From Knoellia aerolata DSM 18566 (GTDB taxonomy: Bacteria; Actinomycetota; Actinomycetes; Actinomycetales; Dermatophilaceae), in NCBI RefSeq assembly GCF_000768695.1, contig NZ_AVPL01000023.1:1-52916 (forward strand): a stretch of 52,916 nt of DNA, given 5' to 3'. Positions within the stretch are counted from its first letter, which is position 1. Each line of letters opens with the position of its first letter. The translations under genes were made by a program, and so were the position numbers. The notes beneath the pieces were generated by a model, which was not told where the DNA came from, did not search any database, and worked only from the letters and a program-made list of their open reading frames with translations. This document shows, one piece after another, positions 25,746 to 33,816 of this stretch.

Positions 25746-26488
25746 CCTCTCCCGCATCCACGGAGGGCCGCGCCCTGCGCGTCGTCGTCGTCGACGACGC
25801 CACCGTCATCCGCGAGTCGCTGCCGGCCCTGCTGCCCGACCTGGACTTCACCGGCAGCTTCGCCAACGTCGAGGCGATGCTGCGCGCGCGGCCCGAGGCC
25901 GATGTCGTCGTGCTCGACCTGCACCTCAGCAACGCGGGTCAGCCGAACGCCCGGCAGGGCGTCGCCGCCATCCGCGCCGTCACCGCCGCCGGCTACCGCG
26001 TCTGCGTCTTCAGCCAGGAGGAGCGGCGCTTCGTCCTCGCCGCCTGCCTCGCCGCCGGGGCGCACGGGCTGGTCTCGAAGGCCGCCCCGACCGCGCGCCT
26101 CGAGCAGTCCCTGCGCGAGGTGGCAGCCGGCGAGGTCGTCATCCCGCCGGCGGTCATCGGCCTGGTCGAGGTTCTCGTCCGGCGCAACAGCCTGACGATC
26201 CTCTCCGACCGTCAGCGCCACGTCCTCTCCGGGCGGGCGCGTGGGCTGACGTACGCCGAGATGAGCGGGCGGCTCCACCTGTCCGAGTCGACGCTGCGCG
26301 GCTACTGGGCCGAGGTGACGCGCAACGTCTCGGAGCACTTCCAGCGCACCGCTCCCGGTGACCTCGAGCACGCGCTCGGCCTGGGTCCCGGAGACCTGCT
26401 CGACTACTGGCCCGAGCCGCTGCCGCCCGGGACGCCGACGTCACCGCAGCGCACCGACCGCTGGTGGCGGCTCGGCCGCACGCGCTGA
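25742..26488 (+). CDS. LuxR/NarL-type response regulator
   Basis: 248 aa; GTG at 25742 overlaps the kinase stop (GTGA). Receiver domain: VVVVDDATVIRES with the acidic pair, phosphoacceptor Asp about 59 in VVVLDLHLSN, and VSKAAPTARLEQSLREV near the conserved Lys. The output domain, LSDRQRHVLSGRARGLTYAEM then RLHLSESTLRGYWAEVTRNV, is LuxR-like but with a weakened recognition-helix pattern and a C-terminal extension containing DLEHALGLGPGDLLDYWP. Targets unknown; self-regulation through the palindromes upstream of the kinase is a natural hypothesis. Confidence 0.85.
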   Translation: MTSPASTEGRALRVVVVDDATVIRESLPALLPDLDFTGSFANVEAMLRARPEADVVVLDLHLSNAGQPNARQGVAAIRAVTAAGYRVCVFSQEERRFVLAACLAAGAHGLVSKAAPTARLEQSLREVAAGEVVIPPAVIGLVEVLVRRNSLTILSDRQRHVLSGRARGLTYAEMSGRLHLSESTLRGYWAEVTRNVSEHFQRTAPGDLEHALGLGPGDLLDYWPEPLPPGTPTSPQRTDRWWRLGRTR

Positions 26489-26510
26489 CCGGCGGTCACG
26501 CGGCGGCAGG

Positions 26511-27434
26511 TCAGGCGTTCGCAGCGAGGAAGTGGTCGATCTCCGCCGCTGTGGGCGCGGTGGCCGGTCCGCGGCGCGTCACCTTGATGGCGCCACCGGC
26601 GTTGGCCCGGCGGGCGGCCTCGACCCAGGGCAGCCCGGCCGCCCGGCAGGCGACGAGAACACCGGTGTGGGTGTCGCCCGCTCCGTTGGTGTCGACCGCC
26701 GTCTGGGGGTAGCCGTCGAGGTCCGTCGTCTCGCCGTCCACGTGGACGGCACAGCCTTCGGGTCCGTCGCGCGCGATCGCCACGGCACCCTGGGGCAGGT
26801 GCTGGGCGGCCCTGGCGACCGCCGTGACGATGTCGACCTCCCCCGTGAGCGCCTCGCTCTCCTCGGCGTTCCCCGTCCACACGGTCGTCATGGCGAGCAT
26901 GCGGAGGCGGACGTCGTCGGGCAGCTCGGCGAAGATCGCTCCCGGGTCGAGGACGACCTCGACACCCTCGGGCAGCCCAGCAAGCCACTCCAGCAACGGA
27001 TCTCGTGTCCTGCCCGTCAGTGAGTAGCCGCTCACGCAGACCAGGTCACCGGCCTCGGGAGAGGACGTCTGCAGCGACTCGACCGAGATCACGCGCTCGG
27101 CCGCCTGGGTCGTCACGAAGGTCCGCTCGGCCGTCGGCTCGAGCATGACGACACAGATGCCGGTGTCGAGATCGGGCACGACCGGGCTCGTGATCTCCAC
27201 GCCCTCCGCGGCGAGCGCGGCGCGGACGAGGTCACCGTGCGGCCCCGTTCCCGTCGCTCCGGCGTGGACGCACCGTGACCCCTGGCGAGCGGCGGCGAGC
27301 AGAATGTTGACCGCTCCCCCGGCGTACTCCTTCGGCGGCGGCGCCATGACGTTGCCGCCACGCCGTGGCAGCGCGGGCACCTCGACAACGACGTCGACGA
27401 GTGCCTGAGCCGTGTGGATCACCCGGGGAGACAT
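26511..27434 (-). CDS. PfkB family carbohydrate/nucleoside kinase
   Basis: ATP-dependent sugar kinase of the ribokinase fold, 307 aa. ATG at 27434. Seen: the N-terminal strand RVIHTAQALVDVVVEVP, GGNVMAPPPKEYAGGAVNILLAAARQG (in part; sugar-binding Gly-Gly), VWTGNAEESEALTG, and the anion hole VDTNGAGDTHTG with catalytic Asp, where the usual Phe after GAGD is His. Sugar unknown. It lies downstream of the Ser/Thr kinase gene on the same strand (64-base gap) but has its own TACGCT box, so it may be a separate unit. Confidence 0.88.
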   Translation of the reverse strand: MSPRVIHTAQALVDVVVEVPALPRRGGNVMAPPPKEYAGGAVNILLAAARQGSRCVHAGATGTGPHGDLVRAALAAEGVEITSPVVPDLDTGICVVMLEPTAERTFVTTQAAERVISVESLQTSSPEAGDLVCVSGYSLTGRTRDPLLEWLAGLPEGVEVVLDPGAIFAELPDDVRLRMLAMTTVWTGNAEESEALTGEVDIVTAVARAAQHLPQGAVAIARDGPEGCAVHVDGETTDLDGYPQTAVDTNGAGDTHTGVLVACRAAGLPWVEAARRANAGGAIKVTRRGPATAPTAAEIDHFLAANA

Positions 27435-27441
27435 GCACGGC

Positions 27442-27447
27442 AGCGTA
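27442..27447 (-). promoter_or_regulatory. -10 box of the pfkB-type gene, overlapping GTATGCCG
   Basis: TACGCT on the minus strand, 7 bases before the ATG. Its first bases are the end of a CGGCATAC (inverse of GTATGCCG, 27445-27452), the clearest case of that motif in a promoter. Confidence 0.5.
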
Positions 27448-27498
27448 TGCCGTCCGCTCGCCCTCACGGGGTGCGCGCTCGCGTCGCGCGGCGGCGGG

Positions 27499-28917
27499 TC
27501 AGCCTGCGGGCCGGACCCAGGCGTAGGAGCCGTCCGCACGTCGCTGGCACACGACGGGGACGCCGTCCACGGTCTGCTCGCGCACCCCGACGTCGCTGAA
27601 CTGGCACGGTTGACCGGGAGCGACGACGACGCTGCCCACCGTGACCGACCCCCGCGTCGTCGGTGTGGCCGCCGGTGTCGCCGTGGGTGTGGGCGACGCC
27701 GCGGGCGCGGAGGTGGCCGTCTCCGGCGCGGAGGTGGCCGTCTCCGGCGCGGTACTGGAGGCTCCGCCCGGGGAGGGGGGCGACGTGTCCGGGTCGGCGG
27801 ACCACGGCGACCAGATCCCGAGACCGACGGCCAGGGTGAGCACCGCGGCCACCGCAGCCACGGACACCACGGCTGTTCTCGGACGACCCCACCGCGGTCC
27901 CGGTGCGGTCGAGGGCGGACGCGCTGCTCGGGGTCCGCCCACCGCCCCGGTCACGGTCTCGGGAGCAAGCGTGGGGAACGCCGTGGCGGGTGGCGGGCCA
28001 TCCCGTCGGACCCGGGTGGCGTCGGCATCGCTCGGCGTCGCGGCTGCGGCACCTGCCCCAGTTGGTACCTCGCCGGGGCGGGCCGTGAGCTGGGCGAGGC
28101 CGGGTGCCGGCTCCGGGACGTGGCGCAGCACCTCCACCTCCCCCATCGACCCCGACCTCCAGACGAGGGCGGGCGCATCGAGCCGGCGCAGCACGTCGTC
28201 CGCCGCCTGGGGGCGAGCGTCCGGGTCTTGTCGCGTGAGATCGGTCAGCAGCTGCCACAGCTCCGCCGGGGTGCCGTCGGGTCGGGTCGGGAGGTCCGTT
28301 GGTCGCTCCCCGGTGAGCATCGCGACGCCGACCCGCCCCACGGCATACAGGTCCGCACTGGGATGGGGCTCGGCCCCGGACAGGGACTCGGGAGCGGTGT
28401 AGCTCGGGGTGCCGGACCACTGACCGGTCTGGGTGAGGCGGACGCCGTCGAGCTCGATCGCGATTCCGAAGTCGGTGAGGAACGCGTGCGGGCGCTCCTG
28501 GCCGGTGGCCGCCAGCAGCACGTTCGCCGGCTTGACGTCACGGTGCAGGATTCCGGCCGTGTGCACGGCGTCGAGCGCCCTGCTCAGCTGGCGCAGCACC
28601 TCGGCGACGAGCCCCGGGGGAAGCGGGCCGTGGTCCCCGATGAGGCTGGCGACGGAACCGCCCTCGACCACAGGCATCGTGAACAGCACCCGGTCGTCCT
28701 CACCTGCCCAGGAGAGCGGAGTGAGCACGTGCGGGTGGACGACCCGGAACGCCTGCTCGCGCACGAACCGCAGCAACGAGACGGCGTCGGACTGGCGCAG
28801 CACCTTGGCCGCCACGATCCGCTCCTCGCGGGCGTCCCACACCCGCCAGACGGTCCCCATCCCACCCTCACCGAGCGGGTCGAGCAGCTCGTAGCGACCG
28901 GCGAAGACCTCACCCAC
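27499..28917 (-). CDS. transmembrane Ser/Thr protein kinase (PknB-like)
   Basis: Eukaryotic-type kinase, 472 aa from GTG at 28917; this start overlaps the HTH gene stop by 8 bases. Kinase lobe (about 8-265): PLGEGGMGTVW, AAKVL (catalytic Lys), ILHRDVKPANVLL, LTDFGIAIEL and SGTPSYTAPESL. All catalytic residues are present. A Pro/Ala linker, a membrane helix (TAVVSVAAVAAVLTLAVGLG, near 350) and an external Ser/Thr/Pro stalk follow, including a direct duplication ETATSAP-ETATSAP from a 21-bp DNA repeat. The end is a 45-residue domain with two Cys (CQFSD, VVCQRR) that could form a disulfide. Likely regulates the HTH protein or the VWA/MoxR proteins divergent from it (inference). Confidence 0.92.
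   Translation of the reverse strand: MGEVFAGRYELLDPLGEGGMGTVWRVWDAREERIVAAKVLRQSDAVSLLRFVREQAFRVVHPHVLTPLSWAGEDDRVLFTMPVVEGGSVASLIGDHGPLPPGLVAEVLRQLSRALDAVHTAGILHRDVKPANVLLAATGQERPHAFLTDFGIAIELDGVRLTQTGQWSGTPSYTAPESLSGAEPHPSADLYAVGRVGVAMLTGERPTDLPTRPDGTPAELWQLLTDLTRQDPDARPQAADDVLRRLDAPALVWRSGSMGEVEVLRHVPEPAPGLAQLTARPGEVPTGAGAAAATPSDADATRVRRDGPPPATAFPTLAPETVTGAVGGPRAARPPSTAPGPRWGRPRTAVVSVAAVAAVLTLAVGLGIWSPWSADPDTSPPSPGGASSTAPETATSAPETATSAPAASPTPTATPAATPTTRGSVTVGSVVVAPGQPCQFSDVGVREQTVDGVPVVCQRRADGSYAWVRPAG
27708..27751 (-). repeat. 21-bp tandem duplication in the kinase stalk
   Basis: GCGGAGGTGGCCGTCTCCGG occurs twice in direct succession (period 21), coding ETATSAP twice in the extracellular stalk of the kinase. 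Confidence 0.7.
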
Positions 28918-29362
28918 GCGCGGCCCCTGCGGCCCGGTCGAGCAGCTCGGCGAGCGACGTGGCACCGGAGGATCGCGCCGACCGCGCAGCGGACTCGAGC
29001 TGCTCGGCGCTCGCCACGCCGGCGAGCGCCCGCACAGCCGCGACGTCCTCCGACCCAGCTCCCGTGAGCGTCAGCTGCTCCTCGCGAACCGCCGCCAACC
29101 GCAGGCGGATGTCGTCGGCCGACATCGTGGACGCCGATCGCGACAGGTCGAGGAGCATCTGGAGGCGGTGGACGACCGCGGGGTTGCCGATCTTGACCCG
29201 CTGGCCACTCATCAGCTGCGAGAGCATCGGCGCCGAGAGACCCAGCGCCTCGGCGAGCCGCCCCTGGTTGAGGCCCAGGCTGCGCATGACATCCGCGCCG
29301 AGCTCGGCGAGCGGGGCCCCGTACAGCGCCTTCTGCTGCTCGAGTGCGTCCGTCGTCGTCAT
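28910..29362 (-). CDS. XRE-like helix-turn-helix regulator
   Basis: 150 aa from ATG at 29362. The HTH is LNQGRLAEALGLSAPMLSQLMSG at about residues 31-53, followed by RVKIGNPAVVHRLQMLLDL. The C-terminal half is helical and Ala/Ser-rich (REEQLTLTGAGSEDVAAVRAL) without a recognised fold. TAGGAT stands 6 bases before the ATG. The kinase gene overlaps its end by 8 bases, so the two are coupled. It probably binds the AT-rich TTGCAA repeats at 29409-29428 between it and the VWA gene. Confidence 0.85.
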   Translation of the reverse strand: MTTTDALEQQKALYGAPLAELGADVMRSLGLNQGRLAEALGLSAPMLSQLMSGQRVKIGNPAVVHRLQMLLDLSRSASTMSADDIRLRLAAVREEQLTLTGAGSEDVAAVRALAGVASAEQLESAARSARSSGATSLAELLDRAAGAARG

Positions 29363-29368
29363 GTCGGC

Positions 29369-29374
29369 ATCCTA
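29369..29374 (-). promoter_or_regulatory. -10 box of the HTH-kinase operon, leaderless architecture
   Basis: TAGGAT on the minus strand, 6 bases from the ATG at 29362. Confidence 0.55.
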
Positions 29375-29408
29375 GGCGGGCGTCCGTGCCGACCGTCGGG
29401 TCGCTCGC

Positions 29409-29438
29409 TTGCAAATTTGCTATTGCAAACGGTACGGT
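29409..29438 (+). promoter_or_regulatory. AT-rich operator and promoter of the VWA-MoxR-VWA operon
   Basis: TTGCAA at 29409 and 29423 (14 bases apart) flank the perfect palindrome GCAAATTTGC (29411-29420, overlapping the first). TTGCAA (29409-29414) can serve as -35, with TACGGT (29433-29438) as -10 at 18 bases. It is among the most AT-rich stretches in the window and lies next to the HTH gene, so it is its likely operator. Confidence 0.7.
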
Positions 29439-29472
29439 GGGCCAGCCGCACCGACCACAGGGGGAACCACGA

Positions 29473-31428
29473 ATGCGCATCCTGCCCGCCGTGACCACGG
29501 TCCTCGTCCTCGCCGTCGCGGGGCTGGGCCAGTCCGCCGCCTCGGCCGCCGTCTCGGCCAGCGGCTCGGCCACCGCCCCCACGCGGGGCGCCACCTCCAC
29601 CGACGCCGAGCCGGGCAAGCTCCTGCTCATGCTCGACGCGTCCGGGTCGATGAAGGCCAAGGACCCGTCCGGGCTCACCAAGATCGAGGCAGCCAAGAAG
29701 GCCCTCACCGGTGTCGTCGGCGCCCTGCCCGACACCGCCCAGGTGGGGCTGCGCGTCTACGGAGCCACGGTCGACGGCAAGGGCAAGCCGACTCCGGCCG
29801 CGTGCGCCGACACCCAGCTCGTCTCCCCCATCGGGCCGCTCGACAAGGCCGGGCTCACGTCGAGCATCACCGCCATCAAGGCCCTCGGGGAGACGCCCAT
29901 CGCGCACTCCCTCGACGAGGCCCTGAAGGACCTGGGCGCCACCGGCAAACGCAACATCGTCCTCGTCTCCGACGGCGAGGAGTCCTGCGTCCCCGACCCC
30001 TGCCCCTCGGTCAAGAAGCTCACCGCAGCCGGCGTCGACCTCCAGATCGACACCGTCGGCTTCGGCGTCAACGCCACGGCACGCGCCCAGCTCCAGTGCA
30101 TCGCCGACGCCGGGAGGGGCACCTACTACGACGCCAAGGACGCCCCGGCCCTCACGGCGTCACTGAGCAAGCTCAGCCAACGGGCCCTGCGCCCCTTCGC
30201 CGTCAGCGGCACGCCGGTCACGGCCGCCCCCACCCCAGAGTCCGCACCCACCCTCGCGGCGGGTCAGTACACCGACACGTTCGGTGTCGGTGGCCCCGCC
30301 CGCTACTACAGGATCGAGCGCGAGCCCGGTTCCACGGTGCGGCTGTCCGTCGCGATGCGCCCGCCCCGCTACGGCGACAAGTGGTACGAGGAGGTCGAGC
30401 TCAAGGTCACCGACACCCAAGGGAGCCGCTGCACCGAGGATCTGGAGAACCGCCTCGCCGCCGAAGGCCTGCTGCAAGTGATGGTGGCTCGGGTCACGGT
30501 GTCCGGCGACGGCGAGGATCCCTGTGCCACAGGCCCCTTGATCGCCAGCGTCACGAGGGGCAAGAACGGCGTGCCCGAGGCTCCCGTCGAGGTCCTCGTC
30601 ATGGAGGAGCCGCCGGTCGAGAGTTCCGATGCGCTCCCTGCGGCGACCTCCGCCGAGGCCTTCACGGCACCGGCCGCGGGCGGTGGGTCCCCCGTGGTGG
30701 GTGGCGGAGGGTTCTCCGACGCCCTGACCCTCGATCCCGGCACCTACACCGAGATCGTCCTTCCGGGCGAGCAGATCTTCTACAAGGTGCGCGTGGGGCA
30801 CGGGCAGCGCGCCGCCTTCACCGTCGACGCTCCCGCGCCCGGGCTGCCGCTGCCCGACTTCCGCGGGGCGGACGCCGCGATGTTCGAGGTGACGGGGTGG
30901 AACCCTGCCCGCGAGCCCTTCAACCACTCATCATCGAAGCCGCCGGCGCGCAGCACGTTCTGGGGCAAGGCCCCGGCCGTCGCCAATGAGTTCGTCCCTG
31001 AGGTGCGTTACCGCAACCGCGAGGGCAAGGCGCTCGCGGTGGCGCCGGCATCCATCGCCGGCTACTACTACTTCTCCCTCGGACGTGAGGTGGAACGTGC
31101 CGACTCGACCGCGAACGTGCCCCTGACCGTCCGTCTTCGCCTCGCGGTGGACGGGGAGGTCAACGGAGAACCGGCGTATGCCGGCCCCTCGCCCGACGCC
31201 TCCATCGCGGCATCGGCGTCGCCCACGTCTGCGGACGGCACCAGCGTGACGGGAGCCGCAGACACCGAGCCCGGCGACGACGCGGGCGACGACGCGGGCG
31301 GATGGCTCCTCTGGGTCGGGCTGGGACTGGTGGCCGTGCTCGGAGGCCTGGGTGCGGCATACACCGTCGTCCGCACTCGACTGAAGGGCAACCGGACCGA
31401 GGAGTCGCGGGGCGCAGTGTCAGGATGA
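29473..31428 (+). CDS. secreted, membrane-anchored VWA domain protein
   Basis: 651 aa. ATG at 29473 after GGGGGAACCACGA. Signal peptide MRILPAVTTVLVLAVAGLG with a cleavage region near SAASAAVSA. The VWA domain (about 48-240) has a full MIDAS motif, LMLDASGSMKAKDPSG, with RVYGATVDGKGKPTPAAC, ETPIAHSLDEALKDLG and LVSDGEESCVPDPCPS. A long extracellular beta-rich part follows with two similar segments (GQYTDTFGVGGPARYYRIE and PGTYTEIVLPGEQIFYKVR), each perhaps a jelly-roll. A membrane helix (WLLWVGLGLVAVLGGLGAA) and a short basic tail end it. Four bases separate it from the MoxR gene, so it is first in a three-gene operon. Confidence 0.9.
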   Translation: MRILPAVTTVLVLAVAGLGQSAASAAVSASGSATAPTRGATSTDAEPGKLLLMLDASGSMKAKDPSGLTKIEAAKKALTGVVGALPDTAQVGLRVYGATVDGKGKPTPAACADTQLVSPIGPLDKAGLTSSITAIKALGETPIAHSLDEALKDLGATGKRNIVLVSDGEESCVPDPCPSVKKLTAAGVDLQIDTVGFGVNATARAQLQCIADAGRGTYYDAKDAPALTASLSKLSQRALRPFAVSGTPVTAAPTPESAPTLAAGQYTDTFGVGGPARYYRIEREPGSTVRLSVAMRPPRYGDKWYEEVELKVTDTQGSRCTEDLENRLAAEGLLQVMVARVTVSGDGEDPCATGPLIASVTRGKNGVPEAPVEVLVMEEPPVESSDALPAATSAEAFTAPAAGGGSPVVGGGGFSDALTLDPGTYTEIVLPGEQIFYKVRVGHGQRAAFTVDAPAPGLPLPDFRGADAAMFEVTGWNPAREPFNHSSSKPPARSTFWGKAPAVANEFVPEVRYRNREGKALAVAPASIAGYYYFSLGREVERADSTANVPLTVRLRLAVDGEVNGEPAYAGPSPDASIAASASPTSADGTSVTGAADTEPGDDAGDDAGGWLLWVGLGLVAVLGGLGAAYTVVRTRLKGNRTEESRGAVSG

Positions 31429-31432
31429 CGGC

Positions 31433-32323
31433 GTGACTCCACGCTTCGGATCGATCGACGAGGTGACGTCCCGGCTCGCCGAGACCGGCTACCTCGCCTC
31501 GGACGCGATCGCCACGACCGCCTTCCTCGCCGACCGGCTCGGCAAGCCGCTCCTCGTGGAGGGCCCTGCCGGAGTCGGCAAGACCGAGCTCGCCAAGGCC
31601 GTCGCCACGGCCACCGGGGCCGAGCTGATCCGGCTCCAGTGCTACGAGGGCGTCGACGAGTCGCGGGCCCTCTACGAGTGGAACCACGCCAAGCAGCTCC
31701 TCCGGATCACCGCCGAACGGGACGCCGCCGACGGTTGGGATGCGTTGCGCGACAACATCTTCAGCGAGGAGTTCCTCCTCCCCCGGCCTCTGCTCGCCGC
31801 CCTGCGCAGCGAGCAGCCGGTGGTGCTCCTCATCGACGAGCTCGACAAGGCCGACGTCGAGATCGAGGGTCTGCTGCTCGAGATCCTCGGCGACTTCCAG
31901 GTCACCGTCCCCGAGCTCGGGACGATCACCGCCCGGCACCGCCCCTTCGTCGTCCTCACCTCCAACGCCACCCGCGAGCTCTCCGAGGCGCTGCGACGAC
32001 GCTGCCTCTTCCTCCACATCGACTACCCGAGCGCCGAGCTCGAGCAGCGGATCGTCACCCTGCGCGCGCCCGGGCTCGACGACGCCCTGGTCGCCTCCGT
32101 CGTGCGGCTCGTGCAGCGGCTGCGCGAGCTGCGCCAGCGCAAGTCACCGTCCGTGGCCGAGACCGTCGACTGGGCCCGCACCCTCATCGCCCTCGGCGCC
32201 ACGCGTGACGCGGACCTCAGCGCCGAGCTCGTCCGGGACAACCTCGGCGTCCTCCTCAAGCACCAGGACGACATCGAGCGCGCCGCAGTGGCGCTCGACC
32301 TGCCGGCACCGGCCACCCGCTGA
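31433..32323 (+). CDS. MoxR-type AAA+ ATPase (CoxD-like)
   Basis: 296 aa, GTG at 31433, 4 bases after the VWA stop. Walker A GPAGVGKTELAKA at about 43-55, Walker B VVLLIDELDKADVEIEG, sensor 1 VVLTSNATRELSEALRRRC with the Arg finger, and the C-terminal helical lid. CoxD/MoxR ATPases work with VWA proteins as chaperones for cofactor insertion or complex maturation. No CO dehydrogenase or other known client gene is in the window, so the client is unknown. Confidence 0.92.
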   Translation: MTPRFGSIDEVTSRLAETGYLASDAIATTAFLADRLGKPLLVEGPAGVGKTELAKAVATATGAELIRLQCYEGVDESRALYEWNHAKQLLRITAERDAADGWDALRDNIFSEEFLLPRPLLAALRSEQPVVLLIDELDKADVEIEGLLLEILGDFQVTVPELGTITARHRPFVVLTSNATRELSEALRRRCLFLHIDYPSAELEQRIVTLRAPGLDDALVASVVRLVQRLRELRQRKSPSVAETVDWARTLIALGATRDADLSAELVRDNLGVLLKHQDDIERAAVALDLPAPATR

Positions 32324-32333
32324 CCACGTCGCC

Positions 32334-33794
32334 ATGTCCGTCGCCCTCGATGCCCGTCTCGTCGGCTTCGCCCGTGCCCTGAGGGGCCACGGCGTCGTCG
32401 TCGGGACGAGCGACGTCGTCGACGCCGGCGCGGCCGCCCACGTCCTCGGGCTCGAGGACCGTGAGCGCCTGCGCGAGGGCCTGGCGTCCGCCCTGCTGCG
32501 CCGCGCCGGCCAGCGACAGGTCTTCGACGACCTCTACGACGTCTGGTTTCCCTCGGCCGTCGGCGACCGGTCGCACGGCACGTTCGAGGCGCCCCCGGCG
32601 ACGCTCCCCGACCGTCGCTCGAGGGCCGAGGAGCTCCGTCAGCAGCTCGCCCGGGCCCTGGCCGACGCCGACGAGCGCGCCCTCGACGAGCTCGCCGCCC
32701 GCGTCGTCGCCGAGCTGGGCGCGCTGGCCAACGCCGCGACGACCGGGTCGTTCTCGGCGCAACAGGCGCTCGACACCCTCGCTCCCCAGACCGCGATCGC
32801 CGGTGCCCTGGCCCGGATGCAGGACGCGGCCGAGAACGCACCCGGCGGCAGCGGTGACGGGAGCGGCGGGAGTGGGGGTACGGGCGCCGGGGTGTCCGGG
32901 CCTGCCGGCGGTGGGGGCTTCGCCTCGCGGTTCTCCCGGGACGAGCTGCGCTCCGGCGTGGCGGCCTTCCGCCGGCGGGTCGAGGTAGAGACCCGCCGAC
33001 GCAACGCGGAGGCCCGCGGCGCCGAACGGATCAGCCGGTATGCCGTCCGCCCACCCGCCGACCAGACGCCCTTCCTGCTCGCGGGGCCGCACGAGCTCGA
33101 CGAGCTCCGCTCAGCGGTCGGGCCGCTGTCACGCAAGCTGGCGACGCGGCTCGCGGCCCGGCGCCGGAGGGCGTCGCGTGGCTCGATCGACGTGAGGCGC
33201 ACGCTCCGACGCTCACTGTCGACGGGCGGCATACCCATCAGGCCGGCCCTTCAGCACGCCAAGCCGCACCGCCCCGACCTCGTCATCCTCTGCGACCTGT
33301 CGACCTCGGTCTCGGGCTTCTCCCGGTTCACCATCCTGCTCGTCCAGGCGCTCGCCGCCCAGTTCCGCCGGGTGCGGATCCTCGGCTTCGTCAACCGCGT
33401 CGACGACCTCACCGAGCAGGTCCTCGGCGCCCCGCCCGGCAGCGACCTCAGCAGCGCCTTCGACGACCTCTCGCGGATGACGCGGTGGCACCGCAACAGC
33501 GACTACGGCGCCGTCTTCGCCGACGTCGTCGAGCACCACCTCGACGCCATCGGCCACCGGACCGCCGTCCTCATCCTCGGCGATGCCCGCTCGAACCACA
33601 CCGAACCCCAGGTCGACATGCTCCGCGAGATCACCGGCCGGGCCCGGCACGTCTCCTGGCTCAACCCCGAGCCCGCCCGCATGTGGGGCAGCGGCGACTC
33701 GGTGGCCCTGCTCTACAGCGAGGTCGTCGACATGCATGAGTGCCGCAACCTCGCCCAGCTCCGCGACTTCGTCTCCCGCCTCCTCCCCGTCTGA
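32334..33794 (+). CDS. CoxE-like VWA protein
   Basis: 486 aa, ATG at 32334, 10 bases after the MoxR stop; cytoplasmic, no signal peptide. The N-terminal part is helical, with FARALRGHGVVVGTSDVVDA (CoxE start) and VFDDLYDVWFP, then a Gly-rich linker (PGGSGDGSGGSGGTGAG), then the VWA domain: DLVILCDLSTSVSGFSRFT with MIDAS Asp-x-Ser-x-Ser about residue 321, and VLILGDARSNHTEPQ. This is the standard partner of CoxD-like ATPases. GTATGCCG occurs twice (33038 as Tyr-Ala; 33227 inverse, read Gly-Ile with rare ATA). Confidence 0.92.
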   Translation: MSVALDARLVGFARALRGHGVVVGTSDVVDAGAAAHVLGLEDRERLREGLASALLRRAGQRQVFDDLYDVWFPSAVGDRSHGTFEAPPATLPDRRSRAEELRQQLARALADADERALDELAARVVAELGALANAATTGSFSAQQALDTLAPQTAIAGALARMQDAAENAPGGSGDGSGGSGGTGAGVSGPAGGGGFASRFSRDELRSGVAAFRRRVEVETRRRNAEARGAERISRYAVRPPADQTPFLLAGPHELDELRSAVGPLSRKLATRLAARRRRASRGSIDVRRTLRRSLSTGGIPIRPALQHAKPHRPDLVILCDLSTSVSGFSRFTILLVQALAAQFRRVRILGFVNRVDDLTEQVLGAPPGSDLSSAFDDLSRMTRWHRNSDYGAVFADVVEHHLDAIGHRTAVLILGDARSNHTEPQVDMLREITGRARHVSWLNPEPARMWGSGDSVALLYSEVVDMHECRNLAQLRDFVSRLLPV

Positions 33795-33816
33795 TCCGGG
33801 GACCGTAAAGAGGACC

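Noticed and set aside
31433-33794. CO dehydrogenase accessory genes coxD/coxE
   Set aside because: No coxL, coxM or coxS-like or molybdopterin genes occur in the window, so only family resemblance is claimed, not the pathway.
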